Positions 1 to 5,889 of a stretch of 7,331 nt of DNA are shown here, one piece after another. Source of the DNA: an uncultured Lachnospiraceae bacterium (GTDB lineage: Bacteria; Bacillota; Clostridia; Lachnospirales; Lachnospiraceae). Where the stretch lies: positions 1-7,331 of the forward strand of contig CAJUEX010000085.1 in NCBI GenBank assembly GCA_910585715.1, written 5' to 3'. Position 1 is the first letter of the stretch. The number at the start of each line of letters is the position of its first letter. A program made the translations under genes and the position numbers. The notes beneath the pieces are model-generated. The model searched no databases, had not been told where the DNA came from, and was given only the letters and a program-made list of their open reading frames with translations.

Positions 1-149
1 CTTGTTTTTCATCAAGATTACGAACGTGCTTAACGAGTTTCGCAATTACCTATCATATATAAAACTTATGCGAAAAAGTATATCATATTAGTACTTTCTT
101 TTCAAGCCAAACTACTTGAGAATTTGACATTATGCCACACAATCAGACA
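1..149. other. Left-edge AT-rich spacer, no supported gene
   Basis: This stretch lies downstream of the protease gene and runs off the left edge. A rightward frame stays open from base 2 to a TAG at 89-91, and another ends at TAA 31-33, so either could be the tail of a gene entering from the left. On the other strand an ATG at 12-10 (MKNK...) or a TTG further right could start a leftward gene. None has a convincing ribosome site or enough length to call. An 8-mer TATCATAT occurs at 51-58 and again at 81-88. No terminator with a T-run is visible behind the protease gene. Confidence 0.4.
77..85 (-). promoter_or_regulatory. Possible leftward extended -10 promoter
   Basis: On the minus strand this reads TGATATACT, a TGn extended -10 joined to a near-consensus TATACT hexamer. 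It resembles the TGATATAAT and TGATAAAAT elements in front of two other leftward genes in this window. It would fire towards the left edge, serving a gene whose start lies at or beyond base 1. No good -35 is visible, and a single short match in AT-rich DNA can be chance. Confidence 0.3.
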
Positions 150-1604
150 TCAATCAAGAAAACCATTTGCAAACAACAATATGCTTTCATATCCGATAGC
201 CAGATTTATATTTTGCCCGCTGTCAATCCCGGCAGTGCTGATGCCGATCACTTCCCCCTGCATATTAAGAAGTGCGCCGCCTGAGCTTCCATGGGAAATA
301 GGCGCAGTAAACTGTATCATATCCACATTGTTAATATTACGGAAGCCGGAGATGATTCCATCCGAAACCGAATTGAACAGTCCCAGCGGGCTTCCTATTG
401 CCACTACTTTTTGTCCCCTGACCAATTTCCTGCTGCCCCTGTATATGGGAAGGGGATTCAGCTCCCTGCTGATTCTGATTACTGCCAAATCGGTAACTGA
501 ATTGTATTTTATGATTTCATCGGTGCCATAGTCCTCTTCATCATCCTCTATCCTTACAGAAAAAGAACTCCCGCCTGCCGTCACATGATTGTTGGTCAGA
601 ATATATCCTCCCCGTCCTATCATAATTCCGGAACCGGTTCCCAAAACCTCTCCTTTCTGGTCTCGAACTGCTATCAGGACGATTGATGAAGCAAGTCTGG
701 CAAGCTCCTCAAAGGTCTTTTCCTGATTTTCTCCCTGCAGCGCATTAATCCTTGATGAAGCAGTTACAGCCCGCTGTACGTTTACATTGAGAACTGCCCC
801 CTTCTGCCTGTCAGGTCTTTCAGGGAGGATTACTTTATTGGGCTGACTATGTACGTCCATCTGTCCGCCGCTCTTTTCTTCCTTTCGTTTTACGCTGTCA
901 GCCTTTGGCGGAGCATAAGGTATGCAGGCTCCCGGGCTGGCATTCCCAAAGCTTCCTAACGGAAGCGGGGCAGACAGGCTTTTAAGAGAATCCGGAGCAT
1001 TCACATCGCACTTGTTTTCAATAAGAAGCACATCACACCCAAGCAAAGTCAGAAAATAGAAAAACAAATATTCCTGTTCCTTAATGATGTTGTCAGCAAT
1101 GACCTTTATACATCCTCTTTCACTCCATCCGGACAAGGAATCTCCCGTGGCAGTGTCCAGCCAGTACATTATCTTGGCGGCAAAATTCTTGATCATGGAA
1201 TCCGAAGCTGCAGCCTTTGATTTTACAAAGCTCTCTATTACCATCCCATAAGCCTCATTCAATACTTTCTCCAGCTCCCCGCTGACCGGAATATTTTTCA
1301 AGACAAACGGTTCCCCTTTTTTCCACTGTTCATAAATGTTTGAATAATACAAGGCATCATCTGCCTCCACTATTTTAGGCAATGAATTCATGCGGACATA
1401 TTTCAATCGGTTATTCGCCATTTCCATTCCCATCTTTTTGTCCACATCATTTATCATCTCCACAAGGTTTAACGGCTCTCCAATGCCCCTGACAAAATAT
1501 ACATCCCGCAAACCATTGTGAAATCCCCCCTTGACACTCAGGAATGTCTCAATGGACTCTATCGCCATTATGTTGTGTCTAAATATAATTTTTGCTCCCA
1601 TCAA
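150..1604 (-). CDS. YceG-like domain fused to HtrA/trypsin-like serine protease
   Basis: A 484-residue protein in two parts. Residues about 30-235 resemble the YceG family (YceG_bac, a component of Ter-associated gene sets): an early YFVRGIGEP segment, a helical middle, then AKIMYWLD (143-150) and FFYFLTLLGCDVLLI (181-195), the kind of 'FLxFLxxLGxDVLxI' core seen in that family. A polar linker (about 236-290) leads to a chymotrypsin-fold domain (about 300-480) with the full triad: His340 in TNNHV, Asp372 in TDLAVI and Ser441 in HGSSGGALLN. This is the S1C/HtrA pattern, but there is no PDZ domain, signal peptide or membrane segment, so it is probably cytoplasmic. The TTG start at 1604 is chosen because AGGTGG (1612-1617) sits seven bases upstream; the adjacent ATG at 1601 would add three bases of spacing. 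It is transcribed divergently from the CitE-like lyase. The protease assignment is firm, the YceG relation moderate. Its target is unknown; stress-triggered cleavage of a cellular protein is only an inference. Confidence 0.88.
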   Translation of the reverse strand: MMGAKIIFRHNIMAIESIETFLSVKGGFHNGLRDVYFVRGIGEPLNLVEMINDVDKKMGMEMANNRLKYVRMNSLPKIVEADDALYYSNIYEQWKKGEPFVLKNIPVSGELEKVLNEAYGMVIESFVKSKAAASDSMIKNFAAKIMYWLDTATGDSLSGWSERGCIKVIADNIIKEQEYLFFYFLTLLGCDVLLIENKCDVNAPDSLKSLSAPLPLGSFGNASPGACIPYAPPKADSVKRKEEKSGGQMDVHSQPNKVILPERPDRQKGAVLNVNVQRAVTASSRINALQGENQEKTFEELARLASSIVLIAVRDQKGEVLGTGSGIMIGRGGYILTNNHVTAGGSSFSVRIEDDEEDYGTDEIIKYNSVTDLAVIRISRELNPLPIYRGSRKLVRGQKVVAIGSPLGLFNSVSDGIISGFRNINNVDMIQFTAPISHGSSGGALLNMQGEVIGISTAGIDSGQNINLAIGYESILLFANGFLD

Positions 1605-1646
1605 GGCTGCACCACCTTTGTAAACTCATACCAGCTTGTATTTTAG

Positions 1647-1660
1647 CGGCAGTTCTGCCG
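1647..1660. repeat. Short perfect inverted repeat in protease leader
   Basis: CGGCAG and CTGCCG, separated by two bases, form a small GC-rich palindrome in the predicted 5' leader of the leftward protease gene, about 43 bases before its start. In RNA it would give a five-pair hairpin with a four-base loop. It is too short to call a regulator, and there is no following T-run. Confidence 0.3.
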
Positions 1661-1707
1661 GCTTCCGGATCCTCCGTTCAAATTTCAAAAGACCCGATTA
1701 TGACATT

Positions 1708-1716
1708 ATTTTATCA
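1708..1716 (-). promoter_or_regulatory. Extended -10 promoter of the protease gene
   Basis: The minus strand reads TGATAAAAT, an extended -10 (TGn) plus TAAAAT. The best -35 at 17 bases spacing (TAGATT, 1731-1736) matches the consensus at only three positions, as is usual for extended -10 promoters. Transcription would begin near 1701, giving a leader of about 97 bases. The 14 bases 1708-1721 match the promoter of the SHOCT-like gene at 3466-3479 in 13 positions. Confidence 0.5.
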
Positions 1717-1730
1717 CATATATGATATGT
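1716..1730. promoter_or_regulatory. Candidate operator palindrome between divergent promoters
   Basis: ACATAT and ATATGT flank a three-base centre, giving a perfect six-base dyad. It overlaps the TG element and the spacer of the leftward protease promoter and lies about 25 bases before the rightward -10. That position would suit a repressor or activator controlling the divergent pair. No regulator gene is visible in the window, and AT-rich palindromes arise easily by chance. Confidence 0.3.
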
Positions 1731-1754
1731 AATCTATCTTTTTAAATAAAAGAG

Positions 1755-1763
1755 TGGTATAAT
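1755..1763 (+). promoter_or_regulatory. Extended -10 promoter of the CitE-like gene
   Basis: TGGTATAAT is a perfect extended -10 (TGn followed by consensus TATAAT), 60 bases before the TTG start of the lyase gene. The -35 region at 17 bases spacing is poor (TATCTT), which is acceptable for this promoter class. Transcription should start near 1770. Confidence 0.6.
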
Positions 1764-1806
1764 CAACTTTGGCTATCCATTTTTAAGGATGCAGAATGTT
1801 TTACCA

Positions 1807-1814
1807 GGGGGGGG
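1807..1814 (+). promoter_or_regulatory. G8 Shine-Dalgarno tract that sets the TTG start
   Basis: Eight consecutive G residues lie eight bases before the TTG at 1823 and are the only plausible ribosome site for the lyase gene. An upstream ATG at 1797 is out of frame with the lyase. A homopolymer of this length is prone to slippage and to sequencing error. Confidence 0.6.
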
Positions 1815-1822
1815 AATAACAT

Positions 1823-2785
1823 TTGAAAAACAGTATTCTTTATTACAGTGTCGGGCCACTTCTTTATTGCCCGGCCAACAAAAAAACAATTGCGGATTCC
1901 ATTGTCAATGAAAAATTCGGTAATCAATTTTCATTGGCATTGTGTCTGGAAGACACTATCAATGACGATTTTGTTTCAGAAGCCGAACAGGATTTGATTG
2001 CATCTATAAATCAAATTTTCTTCTGTTCTCAGACACAGCATTTCTATCTGCCCAAAATATTTATCCGCATACGAAATCCCGAGCAGATCGGACGATTGAC
2101 AAAAGCTTTCGGAAGCAGCATGGAAATCATCACTGGCTACATTATACCAAAATTTACGCCTGATAATGCCGGCTCCTATATTCAGGAAATCATAAAGGTG
2201 AACGAACAGGTATCGAAAAAAGTATATATGATGCCCATATATGAAAGCTCTTCCATAATCGATCCGAGAAATCGCATCCATATCCTCTATCAGCTAAAGG
2301 ACATGCTGTCACCCATAGAGGAGCTGGTGCTGAATATCCGTGTAGGCGGAAATGATTTGTGCCATATTTTCGGTTTCAGGCGACATTCCGATGAGTCAAT
2401 TCACCAAATAAGACCCATATCAAATATTTTTTCCGACATCATAACCGTCTATGGCATGGACTATGTTGTTTCAGGGCCCGTATGGGAATACTATTCCGGT
2501 AATCATTGGGAAAAGGGGCTGATACAGGAGATACAGGATGACAGGCTCTGCGGCTTTACCGGAAAAACAGCCATACATCCAAACCAGATTCCGGTTATAA
2601 ATAATGCCTATCAGGTTTTAAAATCTGATTTCAACGATGCACAGGCAATACTGAACTGGAACAGGAACTCAAATTCATTCGTGTCCGGCAATTTTGCAAA
2701 GGAACGAATGGATGAGTATAAGGTCCATGGCAATTGGGCACGGCAGACACTATTGCTTGCCGAAGCCTTTGGAATAAGAGATTAA
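1823..2785 (+). CDS. CitE-like HpcH/HpaI-type TIM-barrel C-C bond lyase (Ter-associated)
   Basis: A 320-residue protein of the citrate lyase beta/HpcH-HpaI aldolase superfamily, closest in character to the C-C_Bond_Lyase branch found in Ter gene clusters. Landmarks in barrel order are: LEDTIND (42-48, acidic pair after a strand), IFIRIRNPEQ (79-88, the substrate-binding Arg segment), YIIPKF (106-111), MPIYES (137-142, Glu141 as probable metal ligand), NIRVGGNDL (171-179, matching the 'GxxDL' metal-binding loop of CitE) and GFTGKTAIHPNQ (244-255), the hallmark CitE C-terminal motif. No signal peptide, so cytoplasmic. The family uses Mg2+ to cleave or form C-C bonds in acyl-CoA or oxoacid substrates; in Ter clusters the substrate is unknown and is thought to belong to a nucleoside-like metabolite pathway. 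The start is TTG, placed by the G-rich SD eight bases upstream. It has its own extended -10 promoter and ends at a bidirectional terminator. Confidence 0.9.
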   Translation: MKNSILYYSVGPLLYCPANKKTIADSIVNEKFGNQFSLALCLEDTINDDFVSEAEQDLIASINQIFFCSQTQHFYLPKIFIRIRNPEQIGRLTKAFGSSMEIITGYIIPKFTPDNAGSYIQEIIKVNEQVSKKVYMMPIYESSSIIDPRNRIHILYQLKDMLSPIEELVLNIRVGGNDLCHIFGFRRHSDESIHQIRPISNIFSDIITVYGMDYVVSGPVWEYYSGNHWEKGLIQEIQDDRLCGFTGKTAIHPNQIPVINNAYQVLKSDFNDAQAILNWNRNSNSFVSGNFAKERMDEYKVHGNWARQTLLLAEAFGIRD

Positions 2786-2792
2786 AACAAAT

Positions 2793-2827
2793 AAGAGCAG
2801 GTACCCTTTTAAGATCCTGCTCTTTTT
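2793..2827. terminator. Bidirectional intrinsic terminator
   Basis: A perfect nine-base stem (AAGAGCAGG at 2793-2801 with CCTGCTCTT at 2816-2824) and a 14-base loop lies between two convergent genes. On the plus strand the stem runs into TTTTT (2823-2827). On the minus strand it is followed by the T-rich ATTTGTTTT. It should stop both the lyase transcript and the SHOCT-gene transcript. Confidence 0.85.
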
Positions 2828-2830
2828 AAG

Positions 2831-3394
2831 CTATCCTAATATTCTGTTTACTTTATCACTATGCTCTTCCCTGGAAATAATACCCATTTGAAGCTGCATA
2901 TCGATTTTTCTAAGCTGTTCGTAATTATCCAGCTTTTTTTGGACAACCGCAAGCCTCTCTGCATACTCCTCCTGAGAAATGATATCCATTGTTAACGCTT
3001 TATCCAGTTTTGCCTTTTCCCTGTCAAAATCATCCTGAGCTCTCTTCTGCCTGCGCTCTTCTTCCTCTTTCTTTGCATTCAATTCTTTTTCTTCTAGGGC
3101 TGCGTTTATCTCTGCAAGCTTGTCCAGATCCGGCTGCATGGCTTCAAGCACATCTGAAACATCAAATGCATCGCTGGCATCCGCTGCATTTATGTAGCTC
3201 ACATATCTCTTTCCAATTTCTGCATAGGACTCTTGCATTTTCTTTTCCAACACTGATTTCTGAACCTTCATCCCAGCCAGTTCGCTTTGTCCCTTTGATG
3301 TACTGTAAATAGATGTTCCGATGCTTTTAGCTGAATCAATTACGTTTTCACCTACTTCTTTAACTGCCTTTGTAGCCTTTTCAAACATATCCAT
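2831..3394 (-). CDS. Coiled-coil protein with two C-terminal SHOCT-like repeats
   Basis: A 187-residue soluble protein of no known enzymatic function. The N-terminal half (FEKATKAVKEVGENV...) is amphipathic helix. Residues about 83-130 are a charged coiled coil rich in Glu, Lys and Arg. The C-terminus holds two tandem SHOCT-like units (about 128-155 and 160-187), each with a helix-turn-helix pattern around IISxEE (MDIISQEEYAERL and MGIISREEHSDKV). SHOCT domains are short modules often at protein ends, thought to aid oligomerisation or nucleic-acid or membrane contacts. The start is the ATG at 3394, because the strong SD GGGAGGG (3403-3409) lies eight bases upstream; an in-frame TTG at 3400 is only two bases from it. 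It has its own promoter, shares its terminator with the convergent lyase gene, and sits in the middle of the Ter-type gene set. A PspA-like coiled-coil adaptor is an alternative reading. Confidence 0.8.
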   Translation of the reverse strand: MDMFEKATKAVKEVGENVIDSAKSIGTSIYSTSKGQSELAGMKVQKSVLEKKMQESYAEIGKRYVSYINAADASDAFDVSDVLEAMQPDLDKLAEINAALEEKELNAKKEEEERRQKRAQDDFDREKAKLDKALTMDIISQEEYAERLAVVQKKLDNYEQLRKIDMQLQMGIISREEHSDKVNRILG

Positions 3395-3562
3395 TTTCAA
3401 GTCCCTCCCTGTTTTATATTGTTCTTCGCCCGCTTATGCAATGCACAAGATGACCTAATAACGGAATTATATCACATATTTATTTTCCATATGCACACTT
3501 TAGATATTTTTTATGATTGTTAATGATTGATTAATAATTATACTTTACCGGCATATGCTTCT
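3395..3562. other. Intergenic region with SHOCT-gene promoter and weak hairpin
   Basis: AT-rich spacer between two leftward genes. It holds the SD and promoter of the SHOCT-like gene. A six-base stem, ATGCTT (3555-3560) with AAGCAT (3565-3570), overlaps the stop codon of the upstream StiP-like gene, but no T-run follows on the minus strand. Read-through from the StiP operon into the SHOCT gene is therefore possible. Confidence 0.5.
3466..3474 (-). promoter_or_regulatory. Extended -10 promoter of the SHOCT-like gene
   Basis: The minus strand reads TGATATAAT, a perfect extended -10 with consensus TATAAT. The -35 region is weak. Transcription would begin near 3459, about 65 bases before the ATG at 3394. 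The enclosing 14 bases (3466-3479) match the protease-gene promoter at 1708-1721 except at one position. Confidence 0.6.
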
Positions 3563-4612
3563 CTAAGCATCGGACAGTTTCTTTATTATTCCGCAGCATT
3601 TATAATGCTTAAGCGGATAATATTCCACCGGAACCCTTTTCTCTTCTGCCAGGCGCACCAAATGACTTAACTGCGGATCAGCCTTATAGCGTTCATCAAT
3701 CAGAACCTTCCATGGAACTCTTCTGAGCAGGACTCTGGTGGCTTCTCCGATCCCCGGCTTAATCAGATTAATATCAGCAATGCCAAAAGCATCTGCAATC
3801 TGTTTTACCTCATCAATTCCAAATCCGGATACGGGCTCTTCATCAATATCAGAGTCCATCCCGAATTCTCTTTCAATAGCCTCAATGAATTCGTAGGACA
3901 AATCCGCTTCCTGAAGTTCACCATAATAAACCGCACCGTGAAAATCATTCTCCCCAATAATACCGTCTCTTAAGAAAGTCCTGCTTACCAGACCTGAAAC
4001 CGTACTGTTTAAACAGGAACTGGGAATAAGAATATCCTGATGCGTACCGCATAATTCCGTTACATTAGCAGGGTCTGCAATGACAGCTATGTCCGGCAGC
4101 ACACCTTCATATGCGGCAACCTCTTTCTTAAGTTCATTTAAAATGGCGCCTTTCCCAATCCAGCCATCCACAAATAAAAGCTGCTGGGGCTTATAATTGC
4201 TTAACAGGTACTTCATAGCATTATTATCAATTCCTTTTCCACGAATAATGGAAATCGAATAATGAGGTGTACAAATCCCATACTTTCTGGCTATATATCT
4301 TTTTACTAAAATACCAACCGGTATTCCTGCCCTTGCCAATGAGACCAATACAATATCTTTCCCTTTCTTTTCTATAATTTTATCTGCAAGCCTTCCCACA
4401 GCCAGCGCTACAGGCTTTGCATAGTTTTCAAGCGCTTCCCGGTATACCTGCATGTACCTTTCTGTCGGAACATATTCTATAGGAAGCATTTCACTATAAT
4501 GCCTTCCTGCCTGAATAAGCTTTTCTCTTTCCTCTGTTGATTGAGGTTCCACCAAGCCTGTTATGTCTTTTAAAAGCAGCAGAACATCCTCTTCCTTATA
4601 TGAACTTCTCAA
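3563..4612 (-). CDS. StiP family / PRTase_1 protein with C-terminal PELOTA-like RNA-binding domain
   Basis: A 349-residue protein counted from TTG 4612. Residues about 5-255 match the family called PRTase_1 in Ter-cluster analyses and 'cysteine protease StiP' in some databases. Visible landmarks are VSLARAGIPVG (90-100), LLFVDGWIGKGAI (145-157), which occupies the place of the PRPP loop, and SSCLNSTVSG (198-207) with a conserved-looking Cys200. Residues about 278-340 (INLIKPGIGEATRVLLRRVP, then WKVLIDE and PVEYYPL) resemble the PELOTA/L7Ae-like RNA-binding fold. Together these suggest a cytoplasmic phosphoribosyl-transfer enzyme that may act with RNA or a nucleotide; the protease name is a competing, untested assignment. 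TTG 4612 is preferred because AGGTGG (4620-4625) lies seven bases upstream; an in-frame TTG at 4630 has no SD. This start is one base past the stop of the upstream PRTase-TRSP gene, so the two are very likely translationally coupled. Confidence 0.85.
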   Translation of the reverse strand: MRSSYKEEDVLLLLKDITGLVEPQSTEEREKLIQAGRHYSEMLPIEYVPTERYMQVYREALENYAKPVALAVGRLADKIIEKKGKDIVLVSLARAGIPVGILVKRYIARKYGICTPHYSISIIRGKGIDNNAMKYLLSNYKPQQLLFVDGWIGKGAILNELKKEVAAYEGVLPDIAVIADPANVTELCGTHQDILIPSSCLNSTVSGLVSRTFLRDGIIGENDFHGAVYYGELQEADLSYEFIEAIEREFGMDSDIDEEPVSGFGIDEVKQIADAFGIADINLIKPGIGEATRVLLRRVPWKVLIDERYKADPQLSHLVRLAEEKRVPVEYYPLKHYKCCGIIKKLSDA

Positions 4613-4613
4613 A

Positions 4614-5705
4614 CTAACACCACCTGACAACCGATATTTTTTTATTTTTACTGCCCAGTGCTTTCAGCAATGTTCCCAAGCCTTTCTTCTCAGAAAGCTC
4701 CGAGTCCGTGATGACAATAACCTCATCATATAAGCAAATATCGTAAAGAAACGTCTTTCTATCAGAATCATAAAGACTATATAAATCATACCGGCAGTGT
4801 AATGGATAGTCTGCTTCTTTGCTGACAGCTATTGGGCTTCTGGTGGTAGAGTGGCACTTTACATCGCATCCCATTCTTTCAATTTTACTGCCCAGCAATA
4901 ATGCAGGATACATAAATTCTTCCGAACCCACCACCAGCACGCTTTCTCCCTTACATATTGTTATTTTATGAAGCACTTCATCTGCCAGATTGCTGCATGC
5001 CTTTTCGTAATCATTTGCTTCAACCAGCCGCCTGGCATTCATAAAGCCGCCGATGGAAATAACGGGAATCTCATCTGTTGCACCGGCATCAGCCTCTATA
5101 TACTGTCCATCTCCGGCAAAGGTATCTGCAACCAGCCCATAATCAGAGTGATCTGTCTTAGCCAGATAATGAAGATCTATCTTTTCCGCCTCATATGACT
5201 TAAGATATTCATCCGTCATGCCGTTTAGAATGGAAGCAACAGCAAATCTGATTTCATTCCGGTATTCATTTCGCATAATCCGGATTATGTTCATGATTGT
5301 GTTTCCCGTAGTTACTTCATCCTCAACAAAAACAATCCGATCAATCTGATTGATTATCTTATCAATATCATCTTTCACTAACTTCTGTTCAGTTGCATGA
5401 CTGTGCTCCTCTGAAAAAAACAGATATTCCACACCGGGTATGCTCTCTCGTGTTGTCTGTATATATTTTGTTCCTAATGTGATTGCCGCCTGCGCCCCAA
5501 TAGCAGTAGCCGTTTCAGCAAATCCAATCAGTAATAACCTCTCTCCCGTGTATTTATCCTTCACGGTATCGGCAAGCCTTTGAAACAATTCCAAAGCCTT
5601 TGACGGGGAAACGGGAACATGTTTCCCCTGCAATGGGTTCACTACCAGATAATTTCTTTTTGTGTTATTCTCGCGTTTTGCTATTTTTACTAAATTCTCT
5701 TCCAT
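4614..5705 (-). CDS. Phosphoribosyltransferase (PRTase_2) with C-terminal TRSP domain
   Basis: A 363-residue cytoplasmic protein counted from ATG 5705. Residues about 18-215 form a type I phosphoribosyltransferase: LLLIGFAETATAIG (57-70) and the PRPP-binding signature IVFVEDEVTTGNTI (124-137) are clear. Residues about 235-363 form the TRSP domain, including its name-giving Thr-Arg-Ser-Pro (TTRSPIAV, 287-294). This fusion is characteristic of the Ter-associated biosynthetic module, where it is predicted to add ribose 5-phosphate to a base-like substrate; neither substrate nor product is known. The start at 5705 follows AAGGAG (5709-5714), although the three-base spacing is short. The frame stays open upstream to an ATG at 5888, one base after the CapA stop, which would add 61 residues with a hydrophobic stretch. 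That extension covers AT-rich DNA and a long hairpin and is not expected for the family, so it is disfavoured. Its 3' end carries the SD for the StiP gene. Confidence 0.88.
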   Translation of the reverse strand: MEENLVKIAKRENNTKRNYLVVNPLQGKHVPVSPSKALELFQRLADTVKDKYTGERLLLIGFAETATAIGAQAAITLGTKYIQTTRESIPGVEYLFFSEEHSHATEQKLVKDDIDKIINQIDRIVFVEDEVTTGNTIMNIIRIMRNEYRNEIRFAVASILNGMTDEYLKSYEAEKIDLHYLAKTDHSDYGLVADTFAGDGQYIEADAGATDEIPVISIGGFMNARRLVEANDYEKACSNLADEVLHKITICKGESVLVVGSEEFMYPALLLGSKIERMGCDVKCHSTTRSPIAVSKEADYPLHCRYDLYSLYDSDRKTFLYDICLYDEVIVITDSELSEKKGLGTLLKALGSKNKKISVVRWC

Positions 5706-5775
5706 ATACTCCTTTTTCCTATTTATCCTTGCATTTATTTTTACATTATTTATATAGATGTTTTCATAAATTTCA

Positions 5776-5809
5776 GGTTGAGAAACAAAATTCCTTTTGC
5801 TTCTCAACC
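5776..5809 (-). repeat. 15-pair hairpin in the PRTase operon leader
   Basis: GGTTGAGAA (5776-5784) pairs with TTCTCAACC (5801-5809), and inner arms CAAAA (5786-5790) and TTTTG (5795-5799) pair around a four-base loop. The single joint (5785 with 5800) is a G-U wobble in minus-strand RNA but an A-C mismatch in plus-strand RNA, so the stem is continuous only in the leftward transcript. No T-run follows, which argues against an intrinsic terminator. Likely roles are a 5' stabilising stem, an RNA-processing site or a protein-binding site. Confidence 0.65.
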
Positions 5810-5814
5810 GGCAC

Positions 5815-5842
5815 TTAATATGAAACAAGCACAGTATAGCAA
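5815..5842 (-). promoter_or_regulatory. Possible promoter of the PRTase-StiP operon
   Basis: On the minus strand TTGCTA (5837-5842) and TATTAA (5815-5820) are separated by 16 bases, each matching the -35 and -10 consensus at four of six positions. Transcription would start close to the base of the hairpin, placing that stem at the 5' end of the message. The match is modest, and read-through from the CapA-like gene is an alternative. Confidence 0.3.
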
Positions 5843-5889
5843 AAACAGCTGCTATTTTCAAGGCAGACCGAACCTGTCGCTTTCGCATA

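Larger units (their letters stand above)
5706..5889. other. Leader region between CapA-like and PRTase genes
   Basis: About 184 AT-rich bases holding a weak promoter, a long inverted repeat and the SD of the PRTase gene. The frame of the PRTase is open across it, so it could instead encode a 61-residue N-terminal extension with a hydrophobic segment (IAAVFAILCLF). The long hairpin and the base composition favour a non-coding leader. Confidence 0.5.

Noticed and set aside
103..126. Possible terminator hairpin behind the protease gene
   Set aside because: The stem is about eight pairs only if a wobble on the plus strand is allowed. On the minus strand, where it would have to act, it is mismatched and no T-run follows.
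124..531. Rightward open frame of 135 codons
   Set aside because: It lies antisense to the catalytic domain of the protease gene, whose His, Asp and Ser motifs prove the other strand is coding.
1976..2281. Leftward open frame of 101 codons
   Set aside because: It is antisense to the CitE-like lyase, has no SD and resembles no family.
2989..3312. Rightward open frame of 107 codons
   Set aside because: It is antisense to the coiled-coil gene. Its Leu/His/Pro-rich peptide is the expected shadow of Glu/Lys-rich codons.
3555..3570. Possible terminator at the end of the StiP-like gene
   Set aside because: The stem is six pairs, overlaps the stop codon and is not followed by a T-run on the minus strand.
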